64,000 nucleotides of DNA from Paragonimus westermani (taxonomy: Eukaryota; Platyhelminthes; Trematoda; Plagiorchiida; Troglotrematidae): NCBI GenBank assembly GCA_008508345.1, contig QNGE01001318.1, positions 12,052-76,051 on the forward strand, given 5' to 3'. Below, one piece after another: positions 48,601-61,575 of this stretch. Numbering within the stretch: the first letter of the stretch is position 1; the number at the start of each line of letters is the position of its first letter. The notes beneath the pieces were generated by a model. That model was not told where the DNA came from. It did not search any database and saw nothing but the letters and a program-made list of their open reading frames with translations. A program made the translations under genes and the position numbers.

Positions 48601-51600
48601 ATGGTAACTATCGACGATTATACATCGTTGGTCACAGGTTAACAGTACTGAGATATAAATGAAAACGGCGACAGAGATTCAATAGCAAACAGAACGGGTT
48701 TCCTAGAAAGCCGGGTAGATGGGTTTCTTCTTAATGTTCGATCTTAGGTTGGGAAGGCCTTACAATATTCAGCCTTACTTGGAGTCACAAATGTGACGTG
48801 GTATTCAACGTACTAGGTGAATACGAAAACCTACCTTTGTTTTAACAGTGTAAATTTCCACTAACCATCATAATCTATCATGAACAGGATAGATCTTTTA
48901 TAAGATAATCAGGATGAGCCTTCTACGCAGGCTATTTTCCACTAGGCGCCCATTCATGTGAACAACGTCTGAAACGAAATTATTCGGATAACAAGTTTTG
49001 AGGTGTCTGAATGGACGCTGCAGATCTCATCACTAGTTCCATACCGCTTGTGACCGCAAGGTTCTATGTTCTAAATCTACGTCTGTGTTTTTTTGTTTCA
49101 ATTACAATCCTATATAGCAGTGAGAAGTAGTGACTCAAACTCTTTCACTGCCGAGCTGGCCGCTCCAGTTCTAAACGTAGCTGCTGATTCAGATGTGAAG
49201 TGGAACAGAATATTGACTGTGGACAATACTATGAGTAGCACGATGACACGAGTCTTCATATTAGCGAGAACTTCGGAGGAAACAGCATTGTAAACAGCTG
49301 CTTTCAGATCTTTTAAGTAGGGCATTCAGATTTCCACAACACAGACTTCAGTTACACAGAAAAAGTGTCTTAAAGATCAATGTAAACCTTACGGGGTATG
49401 GCAGATTGCGACCTATTGAATCGGGGGAGTGATGGTACGCGTGAAAATGGCCTCTCCTAGAGTAGGTTCCTCCAAGTCCAGTTCACTTGGATACGTGTTC
49501 TTTATAAATACAAGGAGCTACTTCCATTAGACTGCATGACCGCTTCCCCGCATTCAACACCACTCCAGTCCTCTTCAATAGACTGTGATCTGTACAATCC
49601 TTGTCATACACTGACCTATGTAACGTGTCCCGCTAAGAGCACTGGTTTGAAGCAGCTGTTGCTATCCAATAAAAATGACAGATGCCATATATTCACAGTC
49701 TGAGGTCTTATGATGAAGAGAAACCGACAGCGAGAACCGCATTCTGGTAATCCTATTCAGTTCAGCATTGAGCCGCGAAATCTTACTTGTAAAACCGTGT
49801 TTTTGGCTCGCTGTTCACTTCCCAGGAATGTTTTCATTGGCAGGCTGATAACGCGATACACTAACTATGGATTTTGATGCCATCATTAGGCGTGGTAATT
49901 TTGCATTGGTCTAGTAAAGCGAGTATATATAACAGTCAGTTTTAATTGTATAGGATGTCCTCTAATTACCGTATACATTTTGTGAGTGGCACCTGTTTGG
50001 CTGTACATTTGTATCAGGCTAATATCATAGAAACAACCAGGTGAGTCATAGAAAACAGTTAGTAGAGGTTAATCTTCACCTATCCATCACAGTTACGTGC
50101 ACTCCACTGCATCACTGCAGCATGAACAGAAATTTAGTCTTTCTGAATTGAGTTTAAAATTGTCTTAGCAGCGGGCCAGTTTTGTAACGTGAGTGCTTAA
50201 TGCAGTTGCCTCACCCAGCGGTAAAGGTGGCAGTCGACTAATTTGTCTGCTATTTCCCCTTAGAATGAAATCCTTACAAATATTGTGAAACTGGATTCGG
50301 AGAAACGAAGTACCTGTCCATAATCTAGCAGTGTTTACTTACTCATCTTCTTCGTGTTGCCTATCAAAGTATATAAGTTGTATTACGACTTGCTTATTAA
50401 CACGGACCAAGAGAAAGCGTTTAGCCCCGGAATAGACTTAAAATGATCACCAGTGTACTAGCCCCACTCCCCACCAAGTTGAGAACAAGCATGCTTTTCT
50501 TGGTGTTTACAAGGTTTCGTTATATCAGCGAATTCGGGCTAACAATCAGCACTAACTCGAATCCACCATTGGTCGGTGGTACAACTTAGTGTTTTCTGAT
50601 GTCAATATAAATCTTATTACACACATATTCGAACAATCGTCACAACTTCTGGCCTCATCTCAAATGGTCGGAGGTGTTACGTCTGGAACTTTTGACCAGT
50701 CCGCTCGAAATCTTTGCTTGGTATCTCTCATAAATGCTACTTGACAATCTCTGTATCCATGCCTACCCGGCGAAAAGCTACTGAAAAATTGCTCTCCATG
50801 TTTTGTTTGTCACTCTTAATTATTGCTGCCTTGTGCACAAACTTAGCCCAGTCTGTTTAGTCCTACCAACACCCGGTGGCCTAATGGTGCTTAGCCGATG
50901 ACGTGTAACTGTAATTTTTCTAATATTCTGCCATACAAAGTGTCTGACATTTTTAAACCATCATCTGTTGTGGACCAGTCACGAAGTACATATCTGATAG
51001 ATTCATATTCCATCTAGACCCAACCAGTTTTGAATTACTGAACTCAGTATCACTATGAAGGCATTTGGAACTAGTGACCCAGAATCTTCTTTCTGTGGGC
51101 ATCATAAGACGGGAATAGACTACGATTTGCTTACTAATGAGTGGTCAAACTTCTTAGTTATCAGGGAATGAACATCACCCCCATTTCTTTGTAGTTCCCA
51201 CATCCGGAATTGGTGATTACAGCAGCTGTGCTACAAAGATGCCAAACAGAACAGATTCATCTACATACGAGTTATTATGATATACAAACCTAGAACAGAG
51301 TAATTATTAACCAAAGACCACGAACCAGATGGCCAACATTTGAGAGTAAGTTGATGAAAGTTGACAAAAGCTGTACAACGAAATCTACGAAAAAAACTAG
51401 GGAATTAGGAGGTCTGCTCAGTATCACATTACACAAAGTAGTGTTTCAGGATCAAAAACTTCGTCAGAAAGAAATATGTTTCATAAGAATGAGGTGACAG
51501 TGACAGTAAGCATAACAGCAACACCACTACTGAGTTCAGCAGACACCCCTGTGTGTCAAAACCTCAAACCAGTGTGAACTAGTAGTCTCTGGACTGCAGC

Positions 51601-54518
51601 CGGAAGCTGACCATAAACAAACTGTCACAAACTTTATACCACTTTTAATAACAGACTCACTGCATCAGTTTGATTGGTGCAGACATGTTTTGCGTGTGCC
51701 TATCCAACAGCTTTACAATCCACCTTGTGTATGGTACCTATGTTTAACTGAATAAACGAAAACACTGCAGACAATTCGAGATTGTGCTTTGGACCTTGAA
51801 GAAATTAGCATCTAGTCTGACCCTCAGTGGCTCTACCTGACGTCAAATGGATGACTTCAATTTAAACAAAGTTCTCATTGTGTTATTGCTACTCACAATG
51901 AGTGTGGCTGAACGTCTCCATGTGACTGTTAGGTCGGCATAATAACCATGTGATTCAGCTTGAATCCCTTTCGCGGTAAGGCTATACGTCACTCGGTTCA
52001 CCGATCAAGTTATTAACAGGTATCGATACTTGTTTCTAAGATGTCTTCTACATCACACTGTGTCCTCAAACGTGATAAGAAAACGTGAATAGGTAAAACT
52101 CTGTTTAGATGAAGACTAATGAAAGAGGATTATTTATAACTGAAAGACCTGCTGTTGTTGTGATGACAGAGGTTCACCACTGAATCCGATCCCACAGCCT
52201 TCACATGTGTAACACGTGAAGCTCTCTACCCAAACGTAATTCACTTCTGTCAACTCAGTGCATTAGGTTTTTTCATGCGTCATAAGTACACGGTGAACGT
52301 TTACCGATTTGTCCATAGCGCTGACGGTTTTTCTGAATTACTGGTTAATTTGGTTAACCAGAATTTTCCCTGTGGTAGTTTCGGTTCGTTTTAATTTGTT
52401 GATAGTTAACAAAGCTGTATGTCTGCTTCCAATATTCTGTTTTACTGTATGCGGACTAGGAGTGTTTCACTTACTCTGATATATCCAATATAGCCGCGAT
52501 TCGCTTTCGGGTTATTAGTGCCTCTGTTTCCTCAACCAAACAACCACTTTCAGCAAAATACTGTGTCCAAAGGGAAGCACTTTTTCAATGCGTTGTACTT
52601 TGTCACGCTGCCGTGTTATTCAGCCTAACAATTAGGCCTAAAATTGAACTGTCTCATCAAACACGATACCTCAAAATCAATTAATATGAACATTGATGAA
52701 AACGGAATAAGTGAATCGTCGTTTCATCAGCTTGTTTGAAGTGTACACAACATCGTTTGAAACATTTAGATATCTCAACGGATCATTTATAAGTGGCTTT
52801 GCTTGGTATGTTTGATTGCCCCATATAACTAGTGTAGTTTGTTGTCCTTGTCTCCCGTTTCACGTACACAACTTACAACTCCAGAACTGACTGCTCCTCG
52901 TCACGTTACTTCAGTGTTTCTTTGTCTCCTCCCAAACACCCGGGCAGATTACCACTAAATTTCCAGTCGACGCAAACGACTTCTGAAACAGTGTACCGAA
53001 ACCAAAAATGTACGCGATTGTCCTGGGGGTACCGTACACTACACGTAATAAAACTGTTTCAGTTGCACGGGGAGTTGCTTTGTGGAGAAGCACAAAAGCA
53101 TATTAGACGATGAACATGGGCAGCATACACCTTTGTTCACACTACATTGTGGTTGAAATGGCTACCTCTATCGAAACAGGTGAACAAGGCCGGTAGTGAT
53201 TACTTGTCATATTTTGCTGACTGTAGACATTATTGCAAAATAATATTTGATAACCGGAATAAAGTCTATCTTGAGACGAATGTTGGTAAATTAAAAAACA
53301 CCGTCTAATTTGTGATTGCAAGGAAATGTGAGTTTGCGTTACGTGAAATCATCTCGAAAGATGAACTGGTAAACAAATCATCATTCCGACTCCTGTCGCA
53401 TTAGACAATAACACTACGGTCGTCGTGATTGTCGTTTTCATAAACTCCACACTGCACTGATTGTGTCTTACACTGTACCCGAAACGCGAGGAAAACAATC
53501 AGCCATTTGTTGATTTTCGAGCCGCTTTGATTTGCCGACATCAAATTAGTGAGAACATCTTGTGAACAACACGTAAACAGAACGCTTACCTATATTTTTC
53601 ATAAACTAACTCAGCTTTGTATACATTGTACCATAAGACTCAGGTTCTGATGTCCACTTCGAATGTAAACCAGAAGTACTAATTGATTACGTTATAGGTT
53701 CGCCTGATTATGTATGTATATCACTCTCATATCTACTAGGCCGTTTTGCTAATAAGTTTTTTGGCTTTGTTTAGCAGAGCAAATGTGATGCTTAGGATAA
53801 ATCAGGTTTTCTTTTCATTCGGACGTAATTTTCGTAGTGTTTCATGATGAGCTACTTGAAGTCATTACCTAAAAGCCAATCTCAGGTTTAGTTCTACACA
53901 ATCTTCCCATCAACCGGCAAATCTGTTAATAAATGTTCATTATTAGATAATGTTATTCAAATCTTTACAATGATTGTTCTAAAGTTACTCATCGATTACA
54001 ACAAAAAGTTCTTTGACAGCAATAAATTTTCAGAACTGAATTGTCCCGAATGCGATATCTCAAGCGGCGTCCAACATACGACAGACCGAAGGCCGAGCAG
54101 TAGTACTCTCGTCATTACAAGCCGACCGACGAGCTATCAGTTAGACATCCATAAGATCGACAAGGCTGTTGGACGATTCACATGATAGAGGTGAAACATG
54201 AAGGATAGAACAGACCATACGGACGTTTGGATGAAAGAAGCACATGAAGTATATGAAATTCCACACGATACGTATGCACAAAATTGGATTAGTGGATGTT
54301 TCAGAAAGTCGTAAAACGCGTAGCAATTATTGGCCCAAACACTGCGTGATGACTGATTGAAGGGAGGAACAAGTACGAACCTGTAGGGTCAAGTTCACTT
54401 ACACTTCGCTTTAAGGGTGAAACAATTGTCCACCTGACCATCATTATTTTGATTGGACAGTTAACTTTAGTGTTTTGGCCTGCAGTGATGTATCCATTTT
54501 CGCACGCTGGCACTTAAG

Positions 54519-54525
54519 AAACCGT
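54519..54525 (+). repeat. Target-site duplication of SINE, left
   Basis: AAACCGT here and at 54697-54703 flank the SINE. At 7 bases it is short, but both copies sit exactly at the element ends. Confidence 0.55.
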
Positions 54526-54696
54526 GGCCGTGGCAAGGATATGCACTACTGATGAGCCCTAATGAGAGCGAAACTCGAGTCTAGTGCTTCTTTTCGAAAG
54601 AGGCTGGTTGGAAAATCTATCTGAATGCGAAAGCTGCGATCAAATATGAGTGATGGTCAACTTGAAAATAAACCAAATCCCTGACTACTCATCAGT
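54526..54696 (+). mobile_element. Hammerhead SINE, 5'-truncated, best copy
   Basis: Begins inside the tRNA-like head (GGCCGTGGCAAGGATATGC, compare GGTTATGGGAAAGGTATGC at 19213-19231). It then contains a complete hammerhead (54543-54587), the core TTCTTTTCGAAAGAGGCTGG and a body ending CTACTCATCAGT. It lacks the A and B boxes, so it is not transcribable by its own promoter. Sequence preservation compared with the other copies suggests it is one of the younger insertions. Flanked by AAACCGT. Confidence 0.8.
54543..54587 (+). ncRNA. Type I hammerhead ribozyme
   Basis: All core elements are present in order. Stem I is GCACTA (54543-54548) with TAGTGC (54582-54587), six perfect pairs. CTGATGA follows (54549-54555). 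Stem II is GCCCT/AGAGC (54556-54560 with 54565-54569) with loop AATG and one C-A mismatch. GAA follows (54570-54572). Stem III is a two-pair AC/GT with loop TCGA. The cleavage triplet is GTC, with cleavage expected after C54581. A very short stem III with type I topology is typical of hammerheads in Sm-alpha-like SINEs and satellite DNAs, which often act better as dimers. Cleavage activity itself is inferred, not shown. Confidence 0.88.
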
Positions 54697-54703
54697 AAAC
54701 CGT
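54697..54703 (+). repeat. Target-site duplication of SINE, right
   Basis: Second copy of AAACCGT, directly after CATCAGT of the SINE 3' end. Confidence 0.55.
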
Positions 54704-57700
54704 CTTTTATCACCTCAGTTCACCTAGTAGACATTTGACACAAATCACACGTAGGCTTCTGAATGTAACTACTCCAAATTGTAGTCTGGCGTTGTTGCCT
54801 TTCGGCAGGATGAACGAAAGAATAGCTCTTACTCATTTGCCGTTGTACATCTTCGTGCTGCTTCCGTAGGGTGGGCGTGGAGCAGCTTTCGTGTTCTAGA
54901 GAACAGTTGGAGAATACTCGGAAGACTGCATGTACATTTCAAAGTTGGTTGATTTGATCACACTGGCTGATTGGTTGGTTACTTGATACACGGGGAACGC
55001 CGGATTCTGTTGTCCGTAGATTGTGCGCCCTGTCATCATCTCAATACAGGGCTGCCCATTATCTGCCCCGCCAGAATTCACTGAAGTTGTAAAACCGACG
55101 AATTCCAAAGTCAGGATTTTTAACTGCAAGTTTGGGAATCTGTTGCTGGAAGAAATGGAGCTGAGTGATATCAGGTTACCAAGATCACCATCCTTCATAT
55201 TCTGCGCGCAATATGCCCTATTAAGTCAGCCAAACTCGCTGCACATCTTGATATCATTGGTAACAAGCAGTACAAATTAGCATCTAAAAACCAAGGTTGT
55301 GACTCAACTGATATTTTTTGCACTGTCTCTATACATACGAGTATCAATGAAGGAAGTTCCAGGTTAGCAGGTCGAATTAAAAAATTTTACTTTTGGGACC
55401 GACATAATATCGATCGTGTCAACAGTTTTCGAATAACGAAAAGTGATTCAGGAGAGAACTATGAGGACCAACCAAATTCGTCAGCCGTACCGACGGTTAC
55501 CTCTGGAGATGTACAAAACGCACTAAACCAACTTAGGTCTTTACTTTGGAAATTCTGTTGATTGTACCTTGAAACTTAGTTCCGTACTTGTCGCTGTGTC
55601 TTAGAAGATACATAGATTGAAGCTGGGTCAAATCTATGACGTTCACGGAGTAGACAGAGAGGTTCAAGGTGGTGCCTGTTTATTCTATACTGAGAAACAC
55701 TAGATAGGATAGTTTTCTCTTATTTAGGTCCAACTGGTATGAAATGGTGTGGCTGACCAGTTGTTGTGTTGTGTTTGCCGTGATTTGTCCTGGCTAGATT
55801 CTCAAACAGGTAGTGGTTGCTAACATAACTAGCATTAGCCAAAACGGTAGACTGCAAAAATTTGTTAGTTTGTTGCACTGCATTTTTTCATAAACTTGAC
55901 AGGGTATGCCGGTTCTCTCCCTTTTATCTCGTTTGGCTCCAGTTGCTGGCGTCGACAATGAAGAGGCTCCTTATGTGATGATAGTGTGTTGTGTCGTTCG
56001 GTGACTATTTTTTATTGACTGTTCGATGAGGATGCTCTAGAATGCTTGACCAGGCAGTGAATGTCGACAATAACACGTTTATCCAAATGGTAGTCATGTT
56101 CCTGACAGTTAACTTCATTGTCCTGGTGCTTGTTCAGATATTCTGAGTCACCATTCGACTTCCGTGGCCGGTTCACTTCACAACTACTTCACTAATCAGA
56201 GTTAGTCACAGTCTCGAATACGATTTTCCCTTAAATGTCATCCGACAAATTTTATTGCAGTAAACCCATGGTGGTCCAGTGTTGTTCTCAGTCCAATTAA
56301 CATTGGGTATGTGGATGACTTTTGGTGGAGCGCGGGTCAGCAAGCAGGCTGTGTCTGTCTCACGTCATGTGGAATTTAACTCGTTGTTTAAACTTAACCC
56401 TGGGATGGCTAACAACCCGATCACATATGGCGGAAAATTTGGCACGGTAACCCCGCACGATTACGATATGCTGTCTCACTCAGAATCCCTGGGACGCACT
56501 ATTAGTCCTGATCCTCAAGTCTGAGCTCCCTGCGCGGCTGATTACTTCAGCTGATACAGCGCTTGCCATGTTTGGGTATGTTGTCAGTTTCAGTTCAGCC
56601 GAAGTCCAGACTATTTGAAATATGGTCCCTTTTGAAGGAACATAAAACGCCGTAAGAGACCTTCCTTGTTTGCATCCGTGAGCCCTACTATTCATACTGG
56701 CCGGTTAGAGACTTGCGCGACTTTTGGCACTTTCGTTAGCATCGCACCGTCTAAATCTGAGGTCAGCTATGCCGAATACATATGACTATTTGTCTCAACA
56801 GTTCTCTTAGTTTGTACTACCCTCCACATGTCACTGACCGCTCACCACATGCTGAGCAGTGTACCTGGTTGGAAAGTTAGCAACTTCACCAACTTGAACT
56901 TGCAAGATAGTGATACGGTTGAAAATTCGTTGGGAAAAGTTTTAAAGTCATTCTCAAGGGGTTTCACATACAAAACAGGTGAAACAATCAGGTTTGGAAG
57001 TCATGATGTTGCTGAGCTCAATTTTCGTGAGTTCCGGTGTGTTACTGAAAACGCCACAAAAATGTACCGTTTATTGCTGCTTCAGTGACACTACCCTCAC
57101 CGTCCATGGGCAAAAAGCCTGTTAATTGTTTGAGTTATTTCAAAATTCTGCTATAAAGGTGCACTTGCTTGTATGTCGTGAATATCAAACATGGTCATTA
57201 AATGAATATGTTTACTAGTCTACTTTTGCCATTGCATCGGAAATCGACTTTGTTCATGTCTGTCCAGTACTAGTTGTTTACTCCGTGATCACCCGACTGG
57301 ATCTTTACCAAACACTGGTTAAGTCTACCTCGAGCACACTGTGCTCTATTAGCATATGACAGATGACCTTTTTGCGTCTGCAAAATATAAAGCGGGAATT
57401 TGAAATTGACTTTAACAATCTAGCTAACCTAAGAAGTATGTCTGCAAAACAAATTCATCCATTAGCAGCGCGAAAGACGGAGAGTGTAATCTTCAGGAGT
57501 AAATCGCCCGGGTTCAGGATCATGGACAATCACATATGCCCAATAGCAGAAGTCACCAACCCAAATGACTGTGATAACAAGTAAAGCTCCATTGCAGCTG
57601 AGGAAACAAATCTGCCGCGTTGCCGTTTTTATTTTCTTGCGTCGTTGAGCAGTAATTCAGTTTAATAAATTGCACAGTAATGGAGAATCGAAGTCGGTGA

Positions 57701-57784
57701 AACGTGGCTACTCGTTGTGAATTGCGATTCTATTATCCATGCTTGTTCCGGAGTTGTTACAGTTTACTGATAACCAATTTCAGC

Positions 57785-57864
57785 GAGCACATTAGCATAT
57801 TGCTGTGAATACCACTTCATCAACTGTGCTTGTCAATAAAATGTAGCAGTATGCTAATGTGTTC
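57785..57864. repeat. Hairpin with 20-bp arms, pre-miRNA-like size
   Basis: 57785-57804 pairs with 57845-57864 with 18 of 20 matches, separated by a 40-base loop. The 80-base hairpin and imperfect stem are within the range of an animal microRNA precursor, but there is no conserved seed I recognise. A decayed small palindrome is equally possible. Confidence 0.5.
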
Positions 57865-59803
57865 CCAATCATTCGTTCACTAACTTCACAAAGAACCGTG
57901 TGTTTGACTAGATGGTGCTGTGGCTCAAATCATGGCTCACTGTAACAGTGATGAGAGGTATTCTGCAAGGAAAATTTTCTTACAGTTAAATAAAACACCC
58001 AATAAAATCAGGCCAAGCGGAAACCTTGTGAATGCGTGGCTGCGGCACATTTCCATGTTGGATAAACTTTTTCCGTAGAATCGGCCAGGCCCAGACAACG
58101 GAGTGTAGGAGGATGTCAGTGGATAATGTGAAGCGTTACAAAATATCCAAGCATCTACAGACTAATCGCTCACAGAACATTTCACCTGAGTTAATGATGG
58201 TTGGTTTGTTTTCATTCTGTTTTAATTTCGTCGAGTCCATACAATTGCATTGATCTGATAATGAATTGTCGAAAACAAATGTTAGTTACCGTTCCTGTTT
58301 TATGAATCAGTGGGAATTTTCGTGAGAAATAATTTTAGTTGGTGGTTCTGGTGTACACGGCATACCTAACTGGACAGATAGCACCTATCTTAGTTCGACA
58401 TTCCAGGGTTTTGTATTTCTTTCCAAGTTGTTGCCCGACCACCTTGTGACTCTACCAAACTGTCCATAGTCTTGAATATAATACCCGTACAGCCGACACA
58501 CGGAGCATGTAACCCAACCACTGCAGACCGCAAATTTCCACCAATAGACCATCTGATCACGCAACTGGAGATTTTGGGTATAAATGGTCGGCGATCAGCA
58601 GCACTGCTCTTGTGAACTACCCACTTGATACTGGTCATTTCGGAAAGACAGTTATAGTCAAACATTGCATTTCTGTTCACATTATCATCGCCGATGGATA
58701 CACACTTCCGTGCCAGCAGACAAATTAGATTGCAAGTAGACCTCATTCAACATTCTAACGATAATCGGACGTCTTCGTGGCGTCACCGATGATACACTTT
58801 GTCATGGTCGATAAAACACCTCTTTATTTTAGCTGTTAGCATTTTAATAACATTACAGACTGACAACATGGCGCTACCCAGCCAGATAAACTGTCCAGAA
58901 CCTGAAGTGGTTACCTGCTGTAAGAAAAACGAAAGGAAGTATCCCTATTCCTAGTAGACACACTGAACGTTGAAGGTGGAGACCTCATTTCAATCAGGGA
59001 TGTTCGGTCAGTGTACCCACAACCGGACCTGAATCCGTTTTAATATTCACCAACGTAGTTCTCCATGAGATCGGTTACCCGAGGAAACACAAGCGCTCCG
59101 AATTCTAGTTCTACAAACAAGAGAAAAACTGAAGTTGATGAATTTTTCTATTGAAATAAGTCATATCCTTATCGCTAAACCTGATAGTCTATACTCTGTT
59201 CAAGCAATGTTCCATGGTCTGGTCCTTCAAGTAACTTGGTTCCAGAAAGAGGGTCAATTATTAAGCCAAGCTGATCAACCAAATATCCAGTGGCTGTCAT
59301 TGAACATGACAACGGAAAAATATTCCAATTCTTCATCACATACATGGATGAAAGAGGTGCTCCGCTGGGATGAGTTTCCTACAGGGATCCTAGGCCGGAT
59401 GTGATGGGGCACTGGTAGTTTATTGAGGTTACCTTCTTCCGCAATTGTTTGGTGAGCACAACCAACCAGTTCATCGTTAGCTCATTCAGATTGCACTTGC
59501 TCAATTTTTGGATGCGCCTCGACTGTCCTAACTTCTCTCTTTGTTTCATGTCTGTTAAACTGCACAAAAACAATCTGTGTTTAACGTACGCCTAGTTATA
59601 GAAACCACTTGTGATCCACAGTGACACATAAGTACCATTTAAGGACTGTTGATTTTTGTGTTTAGGCTAGCCACGAATTTGTGAATGATGAGAGTGTGTG
59701 GAAATGAACCACTACTGTGATTGGTGTATTTTGATTATCCTGGTTGAATGGCCAAAGTGTCTCAGTGTTACAAATCTTTACATCGCACGGTTTACCTTTG
59801 TAG

Positions 59804-59917
59804 TCGAATACTGCCGTCCACCAAACATTGCCTGCTCATCTGGTGAATGCATTACTCCAGCAATGCGTTGTGACGGTCGGCGAGATTGTCGCGATGGGTT
59901 CGATGAGGAAGGATGTC
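59804..59917 (+). CDS. Exon 11: LDLa repeat 3
   Basis: About 38 residues in phase 1 to phase 1, a single LDLa repeat: C(RPPNIA)C(SSGE)C(ITPAMR)C(DGRRD)C(RDGFDEEG)C. All six cysteines, the CDG turn and the acidic D-x-FDE end are present; Phe replaces the usual Ser in the calcium motif. The acceptor is TTTGTAG at 59803 and the donor GTGAGT at 59918. The A left by exon 10 plus TC gives Ile, so it can follow exon 10 directly and place two LDLa repeats in tandem. Further LDLa, laminin-type or Ig exons are expected beyond the window. Confidence 0.9.
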
Positions 59918-61384
59918 GTGAGTTTGCCTGTTTTTACTACTTCTGTTCTGTACTATTTTAAACTATAGTATATTTGTATGCAGAAGATTGATAAAAAAGA
60001 TATGAATCATTCGATTAGGGTTATTTTTCTCCTGACTTCAGTCTTTGATTGATCGGTCGTATACGCCACAGGTTCCTTCCTCACACGCCAAGGAAATGAG
60101 CACCGGGAAACGGGAATCGTTTCGTTCACTGAGTTAGCGGTTGTATTGAAAATGTTGTTCCAAAAAGAGAGCATACTCGCATAGGCACACGATGGAAGTA
60201 GTGAACAGAATGTGACAGTGCTTGTGTTGAAATCAATAGCAGTTGACGTAAGATGGCTCAGTCAAACAAAAAACGGGGCACTCGAACGCGCGTTTGCCAA
60301 ACTAACACATCATTCTGAGGAGATGTATAGATTTGCTCACAGTTAAGCATCCATATATTATAACCTGAATGTCGGTGAGAAATATAATTTGCATAACAGG
60401 CTGCATACAACTCCGGTGCGTTATTCAGTACTGGTTGTGTACAGTGAAATGAGCGCGGGAAACGACAGCTAGCAAGGATGCGCGTATTAAAACGGAACAA
60501 GTATTTGAGACGCGCGCTCCAACGAAAAAATATTTCCGTAACACCAGTAGGCGAGTTTCGCACGGACACGGGGCGTGCTGAAACTTTCTGTTTACTGTTG
60601 AGGTGAAGGTTTCGCTTACTACAACTCGAGTGCCGCTTATAATTGTTTACAGCTGTCAACCACATTTTGGGCCAGCCCATTTGATTACATCGTTCACTAA
60701 TCATATGCAAATGTAGCGTCATTATATTCAGCAACTTCAACGAGCCAATTGGCAGTTTTTTTTATAAACAAAGTCCCATCTTTGAAATGTGATTGGTCGA
60801 GGACGAAAGGTTACCAGTGACTAGAAAAATGTAGTATTTCGGTAGATATTTTGGGTTCGGCCTGTGAGTAGCAAGGAATATGGTGAGCATCGGACTGTGT
60901 ACAATGATGTAGTGGACGATCAGTAAAAGCTGGGGGGTTACGTTGTTTCAAACTGAATACCACTCCCACTTGACCACAGCTATTGCGATCGGATACGACC
61001 TACTGCTACCTCGCGGAAGCAAGTAATGGACCCTCTCGAGCTTCACTCTTGTCGGAGCTCATCGATGGTATGTATCATCGTTCGAGAGAGGAATTTGCAC
61101 CTCAGTCCCCGTGTTGACCACAACACCAGTAGCCTCACAAACTGCGTGACTGAACAATCGTGTCCAAACGCCTGAGGTCAATCCCTGAACTTTTGTCAGT
61201 GATTAAAATCGTGCTCACCTGGGTCAGTAAAGATGTTAGCCTCAACCTAACTATGGAGTCCTGACCATAAGGTTACGGATTGGACTGAACCGGGCGGTTC
61301 CCTTAGACCTCCCGTTGGAATGATCTGGCAAGTTGAACATTATTCCTAAAGTGTCGTGGCTGAGCGTTTCCTTAATAATAGTTA

Positions 61385-61575
61385 GTCACCACTACTACGA
61401 GGTTACTGGCGCTAAGGTTAACACGCATCAAGGCCGAAGTTCAAATTTCGGTCCGGGCGAGAATGTAGACTGCTGATGAGCCCCATTAACAGAAAAACTT
61501 GAGTCTAGTGCCTCTTTTGAAGTGGTTCAGCCGAAAGTTTTATCGGGATACAAAGTCTTTAATCAACCGTGCATA
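61385..61575 (+). mobile_element. SINE with tRNA-like head and decayed hammerhead
   Basis: An A-box-like TGGCGCTAAGG (61407-61417) and a B-box-like GTTCAAATTTC (61439-61449) form the tRNA-related head. CTGATGA follows at 61473-61479, then a decayed stem II, a lengthened GAAAAAC in place of GAAAC, and GAGTC with TAGTGC (61501-61511). Stem I keeps only about four pairs. The body (CCTCTTTTGAAGTGG...AAAGTTTTATC) then diverges. This copy shows head and ribozyme joined in one element, confirming the family's layout. The ribozyme is probably inactive. Confidence 0.72.

Larger units (their letters stand above)
36581..59803 (+). other. Intron 10, about 23.2 kb
   Basis: No further Ig or LDLa exon was found here, although phase 1-1 exons could be missed. 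Contents: a degraded SINE near 39740-39870, the PLE palindrome at 42055-43420, a tRNA-like head near 45520-45605, a SINE with hammerhead at 54526-54696 and a hairpin at 57785-57864. Stretches 36.6-39.7, 43.5-54.5 and 55-59.8 kb hold only unassigned open frames; the longest is 44418-44888 (minus, 156 codons, cysteine-containing, no family recognised). Confidence 0.55.

Noticed and set aside
58390..58746. 118-codon minus-strand frame (SAVVGLHAPCVGCTG...)
   Set aside because: Cysteine-containing but not matching any repeat or domain pattern I know.
60258..60740. 160-codon minus-strand ORF
   Set aside because: No recognisable domain, signal peptide or motif, so I do not annotate it as a gene.
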